DNA of 64,000 nucleotides from Rathayibacter sp. SW19 (GTDB taxonomy: Bacteria > Actinomycetota > Actinomycetes > Actinomycetales > Microbacteriaceae): positions 3,038,001-3,102,000 of the forward strand of contig NZ_CP133020.1 in the NCBI RefSeq assembly GCF_030866825.1, in the 5' to 3' direction. The position numbers and the translations under genes were made by a program. The notes beneath the pieces were generated by a model. That model worked only from the letters and a program-made list of their open reading frames with translations. It had not been told where the DNA came from and did no database searches. The stretch's first letter is position 1; each line of letters opens with the position of its first letter. Positions 26,183 to 35,615 of this stretch are shown here, one piece after another.

Positions 26183-26984
26183 TCAGTGACAGCAGCGCCA
26201 GTGGCACGAGCACGGCGACGAGCACACGACTGGCCAGTTCCTGACCGACGAACAGGCCGACGACGGCCGTGATGAACGCGAGGATCGTCAACTCCACCGA
26301 GTGATACAGCCGGTGGAACGGAACGAAACGCGCCGCTTTCCGCAGCTTGGCGACGACGCCGTTGGTCGGAGCGGACGCGCTGCGCGTGTCGGCGAGCTTC
26401 ACCAACCCGGCATTCGCCCGGGCCACGTGCACCATGTCGTTGAGCGCCTTGTTCAGCACGATGATCAGAGCGAGCAGAGTGCCGAGTGTTGTCCACAGGT
26501 AATCAGCCGGCACCAGGAACGGGTAGGCAGCCGCGCGGATCCCGAGCACCAGCGGGATCAGCGCCTCCGTCGAGTAATGCCCGACTTTGTCGAGGAACAC
26601 GCCCGCAGGTGAGGATGTGCCGCGCCACCGGGCGACCTCACCGTCGCAGCAGTCGACCAGCATCTGCAACTGGCCGAGGACCAGAGCAATCAGCGCGCCC
26701 CAGATGCCGGGGATCAGGAGCGCCGCGGCGGTGGACCAGCCGACCAGAATCATCAACCCCGTGACACCGTTCGCAGAGATGCGCGTCTTCAGCAGCATCC
26801 AGGTCAGGTAAGGAGAAAGGTCGCGCAGATACAGCGACGCCGTCCAGTGCTCGGCGTTGGCGCGCGAGCGCACCTCGGGCGGCTGTGCCACCGCCCGCAG
26901 CTCCGCGATCGACCGCGGTCTGGCACCCCGCCCGGTCACGTCAGGCCCCGTCTCGTGGTCGGCCGTCGGCGGCTCGTTCGACAT
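26136..26984 (-). CDS. CDP-alcohol phosphatidyltransferase family protein
   Basis: 282 residues, integral membrane, transfers a phospho-alcohol from a CDP donor. The signature is DCCDGEVARWRG...G.FLDKVGH: D-x2-D-G-x2-A-R-x8-G-x3-D-x3-H, where the family normally ends in Asp. Five or six membrane helices follow. ATG 26984 is chosen for its GGAAGG site. It sits between two family 2 glycosyltransferases, suggesting synthesis of a glycosylated phospholipid or polymer linkage. Confidence 0.85.
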   Translation of the reverse strand: MSNEPPTADHETGPDVTGRGARPRSIAELRAVAQPPEVRSRANAEHWTASLYLRDLSPYLTWMLLKTRISANGVTGLMILVGWSTAAALLIPGIWGALIALVLGQLQMLVDCCDGEVARWRGTSSPAGVFLDKVGHYSTEALIPLVLGIRAAAYPFLVPADYLWTTLGTLLALIIVLNKALNDMVHVARANAGLVKLADTRSASAPTNGVVAKLRKAARFVPFHRLYHSVELTILAFITAVVGLFVGQELASRVLVAVLVPLALLSLIGHFVAIMASNRVRS

Positions 26985-26986
26985 GG

Positions 26987-28042
26987 TTACCTTCCCGTGT
27001 GCGCGGAGATATTGGGCGTAAGTGCGAAGATACCGAGCACGAAACCGATACCCCAGCAAAAGTGGATGCAGGGCAAGACAAGCAGATACCAGAGCGTCGC
27101 CCGGACCCCGAGCGCCGGGCTAGCGGCGAGCGCAGCCGCGACGACCAGCAGCAGGTAGAAGGCCGGGGCAACGAATCCGATCAGAAGCCACGGCGTCGCG
27201 CCGACGTTCGCCTGCACGATTCCGATGATGCCGAGGATCAGGCCGACCACGACACCGAGCACCATGATCGGCGGAGCGAAATAACGGATGCCGTTGGCCT
27301 CGGGAAAGCGCCGCGCCAGTTCGCCGCGCCACAGCCCTGTCGAGAGGAACTGGCGGGCCAGGCTGCTCATGCTGGCGCGCGGGCGATAAACGACGCTCAG
27401 CTTCGGCGTGAACCACACTGTGCCGCCGCTGCTGCGCAGGCGGCGATTCAGTTCCCAGTCCTGGCCGCGCTTGATTTCCTCGTTGAAGAGGCCTGCGTCG
27501 AACAGGCTGGAGCGCTTGAATACGCCGAGATAGACGGTCTCCGCAGGGCCCTCTTCGCCACCACGGTGAAGTTTCGTGCCCCCCAGCCCGAGGGCGCTAC
27601 CGTAAGCGTGCGCAACCGCACGCTCGAACGGGGTCGTGCCCTGAGCATCCATGACGCCGCCGACATTGTCGGCATCCGTTCGCAGGATCGTTTCGACCGC
27701 GATACGCGCATATTCCGGCGGAAGCACCGAGTGCGCGTCGACCCTGATCACAATCGGGTAGCGCGACGCATTGATCGCGATATTCAACCCGGAAGGCGTC
27801 GACCCAATCTCATTGTCAAGAATGCGGATGCGCGAATCGGCCTGAGAGAGCTCCGTCACCAATTCTGTGGTGCCGTCGATGCTCGGGCCGAGGGCCAGAG
27901 CGACCTCGAATGGCCCGGCATAATCCTGCGCTAGGAGGCTGTCGACCGCGTCGCGCACATGGGCGACCTCATTCAGAACGGGCATGACGTAAGAGACTCC
28001 GGGCAGCGTGCCCTCGTCACTCACTTGCGCCATATTGTCCAC
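26987..28042 (-). CDS. Family 2 glycosyltransferase with C-terminal membrane helices
   Basis: 351 residues: GT2 domain with VSYVMPVLNEVAHVRDAVDS, the nucleotide-binding region IVIRVDAHSVLPPEY and acceptor-side KRGQDWELNRRLR (ED/QDW motif). About four membrane helices follow (VLGVVVGLILGIIGIVQA onward). It starts with GTG 28042 (ATG 28033 is an alternative) and ends 2 bp before the next start, so the three genes form an operon. Substrate unknown. Confidence 0.88.
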   Translation of the reverse strand: MDNMAQVSDEGTLPGVSYVMPVLNEVAHVRDAVDSLLAQDYAGPFEVALALGPSIDGTTELVTELSQADSRIRILDNEIGSTPSGLNIAINASRYPIVIRVDAHSVLPPEYARIAVETILRTDADNVGGVMDAQGTTPFERAVAHAYGSALGLGGTKLHRGGEEGPAETVYLGVFKRSSLFDAGLFNEEIKRGQDWELNRRLRSSGGTVWFTPKLSVVYRPRASMSSLARQFLSTGLWRGELARRFPEANGIRYFAPPIMVLGVVVGLILGIIGIVQANVGATPWLLIGFVAPAFYLLLVVAAALAASPALGVRATLWYLLVLPCIHFCWGIGFVLGIFALTPNISAHTGR

Positions 28043-28183
28043 TCGTTCTCGGCTCGGTTGAGCTTATCAGTCAGCCCGCGGCCGACCCGGTGCCTGCGAT
28101 CCGGCCCTCCACGAGGGACACACCAGCGCGGATCCAGGAAGGCGGGAAGGTGCGATGGTGCGAATGGACGGCAGATGTACGCC

Positions 28184-28217
28184 GATCGCCCGCACAACAA
28201 TCGTTGCGCGGGCGATC
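28184..28217. terminator. Hairpin between htrA-type gene and glycosyltransferase
   Basis: 14 nt arms GATCGCCCGCACAA / TTGCGCGGGCGATC with one mismatch and a 6 nt loop. It lies just beyond the 3' end of the protease gene on the minus strand. There is no clear T-run, so termination is inferred from position and stem strength. Confidence 0.55.
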
Positions 28218-28239
28218 TTGGGGGTGTCGGATAACGCTT

Positions 28240-30057
28240 CTACTGGGCCAGCGTGCCGAGCGTGACATCCACCGTGAACGGCTTGCCGTCGCGCACGTAG
28301 GTGAGCTTGGCGCTCGACCCGGCTGCGAGGTAGCGCACCTGCGCGGTGATGTCGGACGAACTCGTAATCGGAATCCCGTTGAAGTTCGTTACGACGTCGC
28401 CCGCTTGCAGGCCCGCCTTCGCTGCGGCGCCGCCGCTGCTGACCGACGCGATGGTCGCGCCGACTGTCGTGCTGGAGGCCGAACTCGAGGCATCCTTCAC
28501 GCTCGCACCGAGCAGGCCGTGGGTGGCCTTGCCGTTCTTGATCAACTCGGAGGATACGCGGCTTGCGAGATCTGATGGAATCGCGAAGCCGACGCCGATG
28601 CTACCGGTCTGCCCGCTGCTCGAACTGCTCGAGCTGGCGCTTGCGATCGCGACGTTGATACCGATGACCTCACCTTTCGAGTTCAGCAGCGCGCCGCCGG
28701 AGTTGCCCGGGTTGATGGCAGCATCCGTCTGGATTACGGGCAGCGAGATCGTACCCGTCGTGGCGTTCGGAGTTTGGCTCGAGCCGCCCTGACCCGGCAG
28801 ATCAAAGTTCCACAGGTTGAACGGATTGTCGGTGCTGCCATTTCCTTGCGACTGCTGGTCGTTCTTCGGCGCTGCCGACGACGCGATCTGGATGCTTCGG
28901 TTCAGCGCGCTGACGATGCCATCCGTCACCGTGCCGGCGAGGCCCAACGGAGCACCGATGGCAACGGCGCGGTCACCGACATTGAGCTTGCTCGAGTCTG
29001 CGAACGTCGCGGGTGTCATGCCGCTCGCGTCATTCAGCTTGATGACCGCAAGGTCCACGACCGGGTCGGTGCCGATCAGCTTCGCCGTGTACAGGTGGCC
29101 GTTGTTGTCTTGCACCTGGATGGTCGGGTTGGCAGTCTCGCCGTCGAGCGTGACGACGTGCGTGTTCGTCAGCACGTAGCCGTCGGCGCTCAAGATGACG
29201 CCAGAGCCGGTGCCTGCGGCCTGCGAGCCAGAGACGGAAATCGTCACGACGCTCGGTGAGGCCTTTGCCGCGACTGCAGTCACTGGAGTGGCATCACTTG
29301 CGTTGTTGACGGTGATGTTCTCAGCACCCGTCGAACTGGCCGGCTTGGCCGAACCGTTCTGGCTCGCCTGGACGATTCCCATCACACCTGCACCGGATGC
29401 GCCACCGATCAGCGCCCCGATCGCAAGTGCGGCGACGAGCATTCCGACGCCGCGCTTCTTCGGCTGCTTCTCCGCAGCCGTGGTCGCGGGTGCTGCGCCG
29501 AGAATCGGCTGCGTCGGTTGAGTCGAATACTGCTGCGCGTACGGCTGCTCCTGGTTTGCGTATGGGTGCTCGGATGCGTAGGCCGGCTGGGCTGGCTGGC
29601 CCGGCTGACCGAAGGCGCCATTGCCGTAGTACGGGGCGGGCGGCTGCGCGACCGGGGGTTGGGCGGGCTGCGGTTGGCCGGTCTGCTGCGCGACTGGCGC
29701 TTGTTGTGCAGGCTGGCCGACCGTAGGCTGCGGCACTGTGGGCTGAGCGGCAGTCGGCTGCGATGACGTTGGCTGCGCGGCCGTAGGCTGCGGCACTGTC
29801 GGCTGAACTGCCGTCGGCTGCGGCGTACTCAGGGGCGCCGCCCACGACACCTGCGGAACGGAAGACTGCGGAGCAGCTGCGGAGGTTGCGGATGCAGGAG
29901 TTGCGGGCGGCGCGGGGGGCGCAGCATCCGCCGTTGGTGGAACCGACTGTTGCTGATCAGTCGTGGTGTCCGGCGTCTGTGCCTCTGGCTGATCCGTTGA
30001 TCCGGCTGCTGCCTCGGGCTCCGGTGCGTTGACGGGGTCGTTCGGGGTGTCAGTCAT
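28240..30057 (-). CDS. HtrA/DegP-type trypsin-like protease with PDZ domain
   Basis: 605 residues. The N-terminal 190 residues are a disordered Pro/Gln/Ala/Thr tract of short repeats (QPTAAQPTVPQP). A membrane helix follows (GMLVAALAIGALIGGASGAG, about 205-225), then the S1C protease domain: His in TNTHVVTLDG, Asp in DPVVDLAVIKL, Ser in NPGNSGGALL. A PDZ domain ends the protein (GAAAKAGLQAGDVVTNFNG). ATG 30057 follows GGAAGGAG; an in-frame ATG at 30090 lacks a site. It is an extracytoplasmic quality-control protease tethered in the membrane. Confidence 0.93.
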   Translation of the reverse strand: MTDTPNDPVNAPEPEAAAGSTDQPEAQTPDTTTDQQQSVPPTADAAPPAPPATPASATSAAAPQSSVPQVSWAAPLSTPQPTAVQPTVPQPTAAQPTSSQPTAAQPTVPQPTVGQPAQQAPVAQQTGQPQPAQPPVAQPPAPYYGNGAFGQPGQPAQPAYASEHPYANQEQPYAQQYSTQPTQPILGAAPATTAAEKQPKKRGVGMLVAALAIGALIGGASGAGVMGIVQASQNGSAKPASSTGAENITVNNASDATPVTAVAAKASPSVVTISVSGSQAAGTGSGVILSADGYVLTNTHVVTLDGETANPTIQVQDNNGHLYTAKLIGTDPVVDLAVIKLNDASGMTPATFADSSKLNVGDRAVAIGAPLGLAGTVTDGIVSALNRSIQIASSAAPKNDQQSQGNGSTDNPFNLWNFDLPGQGGSSQTPNATTGTISLPVIQTDAAINPGNSGGALLNSKGEVIGINVAIASASSSSSSSGQTGSIGVGFAIPSDLASRVSSELIKNGKATHGLLGASVKDASSSASSTTVGATIASVSSGGAAAKAGLQAGDVVTNFNGIPITSSSDITAQVRYLAAGSSAKLTYVRDGKPFTVDVTLGTLAQ

Positions 30058-30175
30058 GTCGTGCTCCTTCCAAGCAAGCTCAGCATCCACGCTCCGCCTG
30101 AACGTAACCTATGCGCAATCTGTGTGTCGGCCTCAACATTGGTGTCGAGTGGCGTCGGCCACGTCGAATGGGCTC

Positions 30176-31024
30176 TCAGCAACCAGGACCGCGCGGGTTA
30201 GCGACACAGTCACGCCCGACAAGCACCGTTTTCGCATCGCCGACGACGATGGCGAATTGAGGCGCCTGCATGTTCAGAATACCCGGGATTTGCTGCCAAT
30301 TCTGGTTTGCGAAGCGATACTCCGCCGTGTAGGTCACCCCGATCCGCACGGTGAAACTCCCGGTACGCACATACACATGACTCGTCGGTGTCGCGCTGAA
30401 CTCAGGTAGGCCGCGTTGTGCCCACGATGCACCTCCGTCTGCAGACGTGCGCGTTGCGCCGTCTCCGTAATCCCAGGAAAATCGCGACGGGGTAAAGCGC
30501 ACCTGTGCTGGCTGTCCGAGCAGTGTTCCACTCTGCACATCGACGCTCGCGACCGCCACAAAGTTGGCGTCGAGGCCAACGACCGCCCAGCCATTCGGTT
30601 CCATCGAAGTTGTGGGCACCGGTGCACGGAAATTGATGAGGTCACTCAGTCGAACCGTCGGATTCGCACACGGATCGGGAGCCTGACACGGGAAGACGTC
30701 GACGACCGGTGCGAAGTTAACGAACCCCGCATCGGGAAACGAGCTGCTCCCGGTTCTGCCGCTGCTCTCACCGCCTGAAGAGTCGCTCGCCGCGGCATCA
30801 TTGCCGCCACGCGGTGCCGAGCCCTGGACCTCTTGAGTCGCACCGATGTTGACGCCGCCTCCGTCGATAGAGCCTTGTGTCTGCGGGGCCGGATCTCCGC
30901 ACCCGCCCATGAGTGCCGCCGTACTCGAACATCCCGACTCGGATGCCCAGACAGGTGATGTGGCACCCACGGTCGCGCCGATAGTCAGAACTACGGCGGC
31001 TAGCAGAAGTTTTTTCCGGTCCAT
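30176..31024 (-). CDS. Secreted protein with PKD-like domain
   Basis: 282 residues. Signal peptide MDRKKLLLAAVVLTIGATVG-ATSPVWASE. A Gly/Ser-rich linker follows, then a PKD-like beta domain with FSWDYGDGATRTS and SHVYVRTGSFTVRI at about 190-240. Cysteines come in pairs (CSSTAALMGGC, CQAPDPC, C..GPGC), suggesting disulfides. The start overlaps the preceding lipoprotein gene by 25 bp. Confidence 0.8.
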   Translation of the reverse strand: MDRKKLLLAAVVLTIGATVGATSPVWASESGCSSTAALMGGCGDPAPQTQGSIDGGGVNIGATQEVQGSAPRGGNDAAASDSSGGESSGRTGSSSFPDAGFVNFAPVVDVFPCQAPDPCANPTVRLSDLINFRAPVPTTSMEPNGWAVVGLDANFVAVASVDVQSGTLLGQPAQVRFTPSRFSWDYGDGATRTSADGGASWAQRGLPEFSATPTSHVYVRTGSFTVRIGVTYTAEYRFANQNWQQIPGILNMQAPQFAIVVGDAKTVLVGRDCVANPRGPGC

Positions 31025-31572
31025 ACTTCGCTCTTGTCAATCAGTAGTTTGGACGAACTGGCGTTCGCTTGGAACTCGACTTGAAGTGGTAGGCGATCAT
31101 GCCGGGTTGCGGGGGTAACATCGGCACCCGCTGAATTGACGAGCCGTACCTTTGATACGTCGACACACAAATAAACCCCGACCCTGGCCCGGCCGGACAC
31201 ATCTGTGCTCGAATTGCGAAGCGTGGGCTTGTCGAACTCTGAATCGCCGACTGCCTTGTAGCCTTTTGCGTGCAATGTGTTCAGATCCTTAAGTTGGACT
31301 TCGTACCAGGCCGCCGTCACAAACGGTTTGATGCGCTCAGGGTCCTTCCCGCCGTCGTGCGCGATCGTGTCTGACATCTTCAGGTAGGCGGCGTAGGCAT
31401 CCGTTGCGGCCTTCAGAGCATCAGCGTCCGATGCGAACACGGGTGAATGCGTCGCGGCCGGCGTGCGCGTCGGAGTCGGTGTTGGCGCCGCAGGCGTGCA
31501 GCCGCAGAGCAGGCCGACGGCGACCACCATCGCGGAACCGGCAAGGAGAAGTCGGTGGGTCAGCATCCGCAT
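31000..31572 (-). CDS. Putative lipoprotein
   Basis: 190 residues. Hydrophobic signal LLLAGSAMVVAVGLL followed by CGC, a lipobox-like LCG-C, and a Thr/Pro spacer (PTPTPTRTPAATHSP). The body has DAYAAYLKMSDTIAHDGG, typical of small secreted actinobacterial proteins. ATG 31572 chosen; a TTG at 31590 is in frame but has no better site. It is coupled to the PKD protein gene. Confidence 0.75.
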   Translation of the reverse strand: MRMLTHRLLLAGSAMVVAVGLLCGCTPAAPTPTPTRTPAATHSPVFASDADALKAATDAYAAYLKMSDTIAHDGGKDPERIKPFVTAAWYEVQLKDLNTLHAKGYKAVGDSEFDKPTLRNSSTDVSGRARVGVYLCVDVSKVRLVNSAGADVTPATRHDRLPLQVEFQANASSSKLLIDKSEVWTGKNFC

Positions 31573-31784
31573 GCCATAACGGTAGAGCAAACCTGCGGAG
31601 CGCCGCGGAAGTTATCCACAGGCGGGTGCGGCATCCGGATCATGCAGTCACCGTAACGAGGAATGAGGGTGCCGTGGCGCAGCATCCGCTCACTTGTGGA
31701 GTTCGCGGTCGAGTCCGCCGTGTTGGGGCGATGACGTAGGTTGGAAATCAGCGTAGCGAGCACGCAGCGGCGCGAAGGAGCAGC

Positions 31785-32981
31785 ATGAACATCGACGGAC
31801 CCTGGCTGGCGGCCGCACGCGGAGCTGGACTCCTATCCCCCAGCGGAACAATCGCCGCCACGATCTTCGCGGAAATGAGCGCACTCGCCGCACGCACTGG
31901 AGCCATCAACTTGGGCCAAGGCTTTCCAGATGAAGATGGGCCAGCCGAGGTGCTGGAGGCGGCGATCCGCGCCATCCGCGACGGGGTCAATCAGTACCCG
32001 CCTGGCATCGGCATGCCGGTGCTGCGTGAGGCGATCGCCGAGCATCAGCGGCGCTTCTACGGGCTCAGCGTCGACCCCGACCGCGAGGTGCTCGTGACGG
32101 CCGGCGCCACGGAGGCGATCGCCGCAACGCTTTTGGCGCTGGTCGAGCCGGGTGATGAGGTCGTCACGTTCGAGCCGTATTACGACGCGTATGGTGCCCT
32201 GATCGCGCTGGCCGCCGGCGTGCATCGAACCGTGCAATTGCGCGCGCCGGAGTTCCAGCCCGACCTCGACGAATTGCGGGCCGCTGTCACTGACCGCACC
32301 AAAATCATCCTGGTGAACAACCCGCACAACCCAACGGGCAGCGTGTTCGGCCGCGAGACCCTCGAGACGATCGTCGAGCTGGCGCACCGGCACGACGCGA
32401 TCATTGTCACCGATGAGGTCTACGAGCACCTGACGTTCGGCGTGCAGCACGTTCCAATCGCGACGCTGCCGGGAGCGCGCGAACGCACGGTGACGATCTC
32501 ATCTGGCGGCAAAACCTTCTCGACTACCGGGTGGAAAATCGGCTGGCTCAGCGCACCGGCCGAACTCGTAACGGCGATTCTGGCGGTCAAACAGTTCCTC
32601 ACCTACGTGAACGGTGCGCCATTCCAGCCCGCGACCGCCGTCGGACTCCGGCTTCCTGACGCCTTCTTCCGCGACGTTGCGGCTACGCTCGCCGCAAAAC
32701 GCGACCTGCTGATCGCAGGGCTCACGGATGCCGGTTTCGCCGTTTCCGAGCCCGCCGGCACCTATTTCGTGGTTGCGGATGCCGCGCCCCTCGGTTACCC
32801 GGATGCCGTCGCCTTCTGCCGAGAACTCCCCCACCTTGCCGGCGTTGTCGCCGTTCCGATCTCTGCGTTCTGCTCGCAGCCGACGGATGCTTCGATGGCC
32901 TCGCTCGTTCGGTTCGCGTTCTGCAAACGCGTGGAGGTTCTCGGACGCGCCGCCGAGCAGTTGGCGGGACTGCACCGCTGA
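31785..32981 (+). CDS. Class I/II PLP-dependent aminotransferase
   Basis: 398 residues, cytosolic. Family signatures: INLGQGFPDEDGPAEV near the start, NNPHNPTG (about 180), DEVYEHLTF and the PLP lysine in SSGGKTFSTTGWKIGW (about 240). It resembles the kynurenine/methionine/N-succinyl-diaminopimelate aminotransferase group; the amino donor cannot be fixed by sequence alone. ATG 31785 follows GAAGGAGCAGC. Confidence 0.9.
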   Translation: MNIDGPWLAAARGAGLLSPSGTIAATIFAEMSALAARTGAINLGQGFPDEDGPAEVLEAAIRAIRDGVNQYPPGIGMPVLREAIAEHQRRFYGLSVDPDREVLVTAGATEAIAATLLALVEPGDEVVTFEPYYDAYGALIALAAGVHRTVQLRAPEFQPDLDELRAAVTDRTKIILVNNPHNPTGSVFGRETLETIVELAHRHDAIIVTDEVYEHLTFGVQHVPIATLPGARERTVTISSGGKTFSTTGWKIGWLSAPAELVTAILAVKQFLTYVNGAPFQPATAVGLRLPDAFFRDVAATLAAKRDLLIAGLTDAGFAVSEPAGTYFVVADAAPLGYPDAVAFCRELPHLAGVVAVPISAFCSQPTDASMASLVRFAFCKRVEVLGRAAEQLAGLHR

Positions 32982-33015
32982 ACCCAGTGGGTAATGGGCG
33001 CGCCCGCCAGCGGTT

Positions 33016-33825
33016 CTAGCGCGGGGCAACGGTGTAGCGACGCAGAGCCAATGCGGGATTGATGCTGCGCACCTGCGCGACGCGGGCCAGCGCGACTGGG
33101 GCGAGGGCGACATCCGCTCGTTCGCCGAGGGTTGCAAGAGCGACGCCCATCGGGTCGACGATCGTGCTCAGACCGACGCCGATCGGCGGGGTATGGTCTG
33201 CGGCGGCGATGTAGACGGTGTTCTCGATGGCGCGGGCGGCGATGAGGGTGCTCCAGTGGTGTTCCTTCAGCGGGCCGCGCACCCACTCGCTCGGAACGAG
33301 CACGAGTTCGGCGCCGGCGTCGACGATCAGGCGGGTCAGTTCGGGGAAGCGCAGGTCGTAACAGGTCTGCAGTCCGACGCGCAGGCCGTCGACGTCGAAG
33401 ATCTCTGGCACCTCGATTGTACCGGCCTGCACCCAGTCGGATTCGCGGCCGCCGAACGCGTCGTACAGGTGTTGTTTGCGGTAGGTCGCTGCGATGTGCC
33501 CGGTCGGGTCAACCGCGACGAGCGTGTTCGAAAACTTGTGGGCATCCGCTACTCGCTCGGCCATGCCGGCGACGATGTCGACGCCGAGTTCGGCGGCGAG
33601 CGCGCCGAGCGCGGTCACGAACGGCCCGTCGAGCGCTTCGGCCGCCTCGACCATGGCGGGCCCGACCGGGTCGACGAAGAAGGAAGAATATTCTGGGAAG
33701 ACGATCAGTCGGGCGCCTCGACCGGCCGCGGTCGTTGCCAACTCGCGGATCGTCGCGAGGTTGTGGTCGCGATCGGCACCGGGGGCGAACTGGGCGACCG
33801 CGACGTTGACGGCTTGATCAGTCAT
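33016..33825 (-). CDS. Nitrilase-superfamily carbon-nitrogen hydrolase
   Basis: 269 residues. The Glu-Lys-Cys triad is visible: E in LIVFPEYSSFF, K in TYRKQHLYDAF and C in GLQTCYDLRFPE. The length fits an omega-amidase or similar amidase. It is convergent with the aminotransferase, a common neighbourhood for transaminase/omega-amidase metabolism; that link is inference. Confidence 0.88.
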   Translation of the reverse strand: MTDQAVNVAVAQFAPGADRDHNLATIRELATTAAGRGARLIVFPEYSSFFVDPVGPAMVEAAEALDGPFVTALGALAAELGVDIVAGMAERVADAHKFSNTLVAVDPTGHIAATYRKQHLYDAFGGRESDWVQAGTIEVPEIFDVDGLRVGLQTCYDLRFPELTRLIVDAGAELVLVPSEWVRGPLKEHHWSTLIAARAIENTVYIAAADHTPPIGVGLSTIVDPMGVALATLGERADVALAPVALARVAQVRSINPALALRRYTVAPR

Positions 33826-33896
33826 GTTGACAGCCTATGCGCGGGCGGGAGTCAGGTGCGGTGGGTTCGGGGTTCGCGGCGTTGAGCCAGCCATGC

Positions 33897-33902
33897 TAGA
33901 GT
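33897..33902 (+). promoter_or_regulatory. -10 box of the tRNA-fMet gene
   Basis: TAGAGT lies 12 nt before the tRNA 5' end. The -35 region is not clear. Confidence 0.4.
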
Positions 33903-33914
33903 TTCATCTTGTGC

Positions 33915-33991
33915 CGCGGGGTGGAGCAGTTCGGTAGCTCGCTGGGCTCATAACCCAGAGGTCGCAGGTTCAAATCCTGTCCCCGCAACCA
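33915..33991 (+). tRNA. Initiator tRNA-fMet (anticodon CAU)
   Basis: Full cloverleaf with CCA encoded. Acceptor CGCGGGG with CCCCGCA leaves the C1-A72 mismatch that marks initiator tRNA. The anticodon stem CTGGG-CTCATAA-CCCAG has the three G-C pairs of initiators, and the T-arm is CAGGTTCAAATCCTG. Its 3' half (from 33954) is the integration site of the element that follows and is duplicated at 56512. Confidence 0.97.
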
Positions 33992-34055
33992 GAAGAGGCC
34001 GGAAACTTGAGGGTTTCCGGCCTCTTTGCGTAGGTGGAATTTGAACACGTCACCG
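33954..34055 (+). repeat. attL: tRNA 3' end, terminator and flank
   Basis: Starts CCCAGAGGTCGCAGG in the anticodon arm of the tRNA and ends GAACACGTCACCG. The matching copy at 56512-56614 reads GAACACGCCACCG at its end and AAGATGAGG instead of GAAGAGG after the CCA. Such a repeat is the attachment core of tRNA-targeting tyrosine integrases. Confidence 0.9.
33993..34026. terminator. Terminator after tRNA-fMet
   Basis: AAGAGGCCGGAAAC stem with loop TTGAGG and GTTTCCGGCCTCTT, then TTG. A near-perfect copy occurs at 56554-56583 in attR. Confidence 0.85.
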
Positions 34056-34065
34056 TTTACTCACC
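34049..34065 (+). repeat. 17 bp repeat, left copy (candidate integrase arm site)
   Basis: GTCACCGTTTACTCACC. An identical copy in the same orientation is at 56361-56377, inside the right end of the element. One copy near each att site is the layout of integrase arm-binding sites. Confidence 0.5.
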
Positions 34066-34170
34066 TTTTATCCCTCCTCAACAGCCCCGTTCATCGGCTC
34101 CTGCTCCACTGGGGGCGGTTGTTTCCGGCTGTTTTCGGACGCCGCGGACGCGGATGCGCACCTATCGGGT

Positions 34171-34419
34171 ATGAACCCCGCATCGCATCCGCAGCCGCCC
34201 ATCCCCGGCCTCGATCCGATGATCGACGTGCACACCCTGGCCGCCTATCTCGGCGTGCCGGTCTCGACGATCTACGACTGGCGCACCCGACACAAGGGAC
34301 CTGCCGGTCACCGCTTCGGCAAACACGTCATGTTCGCGATCTCCGACGTGCAGGCGTGGGTCGCGCAGCAACGCGACCCCGCCTCGACCGTGGACGGCTC
34401 ATCCGCGGACGGGCGGTGA
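34171..34419 (+). CDS. Excisionase-like helix-turn-helix protein
   Basis: 82 residues with a MerR/excisionase-type winged helix: IDVHTLAAYLGVPVSTIYDW, then RTRHKGPAGHRFGKHVMF and SDVQAWVAQQR. It directly precedes the integrase gene (6 bp gap), the usual recombination-directionality position in actinobacterial elements. Confidence 0.85.
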   Translation: MNPASHPQPPIPGLDPMIDVHTLAAYLGVPVSTIYDWRTRHKGPAGHRFGKHVMFAISDVQAWVAQQRDPASTVDGSSADGR

Positions 34420-34425
34420 GTTGGA

Positions 34426-35615
34426 ATGTCTAGGCCGCGGCTGCCGATCGGCACCTTCGGCGAGTTCACCTACCGCACCCTGCCCTCCGGGCACATCCTG
34501 GCCCGGGCACGATACCGGGATTGGGACGGCCTGACCCGGCAGGTCCAGGCTTCGGCCGCGACCCGGACGTCGGCGGAGTTGCTGCTGAAGGAGAAGCTGT
34601 CCCTGCGGGCGGTCTACCAGCCGGGAACCTCCGACCTGACCGCGGACAGTTCGTTCAAGGAACTAGCCGACTATTGGCTGGCCGATGTCGAGCTGAACCC
34701 AGATCTGGCCGAGAGCACCCGCAACCTCTACCGGTGGAACATGGCGCATCTGGTGCTGCCGCACTTCGCGAACCTCACCCTGCGGGAGATCGGCGTCGCC
34801 CGCTGCGACCTATTCATCAAGCAGCAGCGGCAGATCAGCTACAACCGGGCCAAGCAATCCCGCAACGTCCTCCGCCAGGCCTTCAGCCTGGCCGTGCGAC
34901 ATGAGATCCTGCGCGCAACCCGATGGAATCGATCGCCCGCCTCACCCACCCGCGCCCCGACCCGACCGCGCTCACGCCAACGGAGGTCAATGCCGTTCGA
35001 GAAGCGATCCGGTTCTGGGAGACCGGGCTGAGTCCGTCCGGCCCGAAGCCGGACGGCCAGCTCGGCGCGATCGTCGAAGTCATGCTCGGCACCTCGTCCC
35101 GGATCGGCGAGGCTCTCGCGATTCGCCGCCGCGACGTCGACGTGACCTCGCCGCACCCGTCCATCCGGATCACCGGCACCATCGTCTGCCCGCGAGGTGC
35201 GAAACCCCACCGGCAGGACCACCCGAAGACACACAAGTCCCGGCGCACGATCGCCATCCCGTCCTTCACGGCCGAAGCCATCCGCAGACGCCTGGCGGCC
35301 CTGGTCGACCGGGCGCCGGATGCGCTGCTCTTCGCGAGCCGGAACCAGACACCGCTGACGCCGAACAACGTGAGCACCAAGTTGCGGCGCGTGCTCGCCC
35401 TGGCCGAGATCGACGGGATCAGCCCGCACATGTTCCGCCGCACGGTCGCCACCGCCATCAACGACCACGCCAACATCAACCTCGCCGCCGAACTGCTGGG
35501 CCACGCGGACACGCGGATCACGATTCAGCACTACATCCGCCGCAACGAGATGGTCAACCCCATCACCGCGGACATCCTCGACGAGGTCTTCGCCAAGGAG
35601 ACACCACGGCAATGA
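34426..35615 (+). pseudogene. Tyrosine integrase, frameshifted
   Basis: The first frame (34426-about 34910) gives the arm-binding and core-binding domains up to FSLAVRHEIL. The catalytic domain continues in another frame from RNPMESIARLTHPRP (ATG 34923) to 35615. It holds all catalytic residues: R in SSRIGEALAIRR, K region RRTIAIPS, HxxR in HMFRRT, H in LGHADTRIT and Y in QHYIRR. The shift lies at GCGCGC (34911-34916), where one extra GC (or loss of one base) explains it. It is probably inactive unless the repeat reverts or the ribosome slips. Confidence 0.85.
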
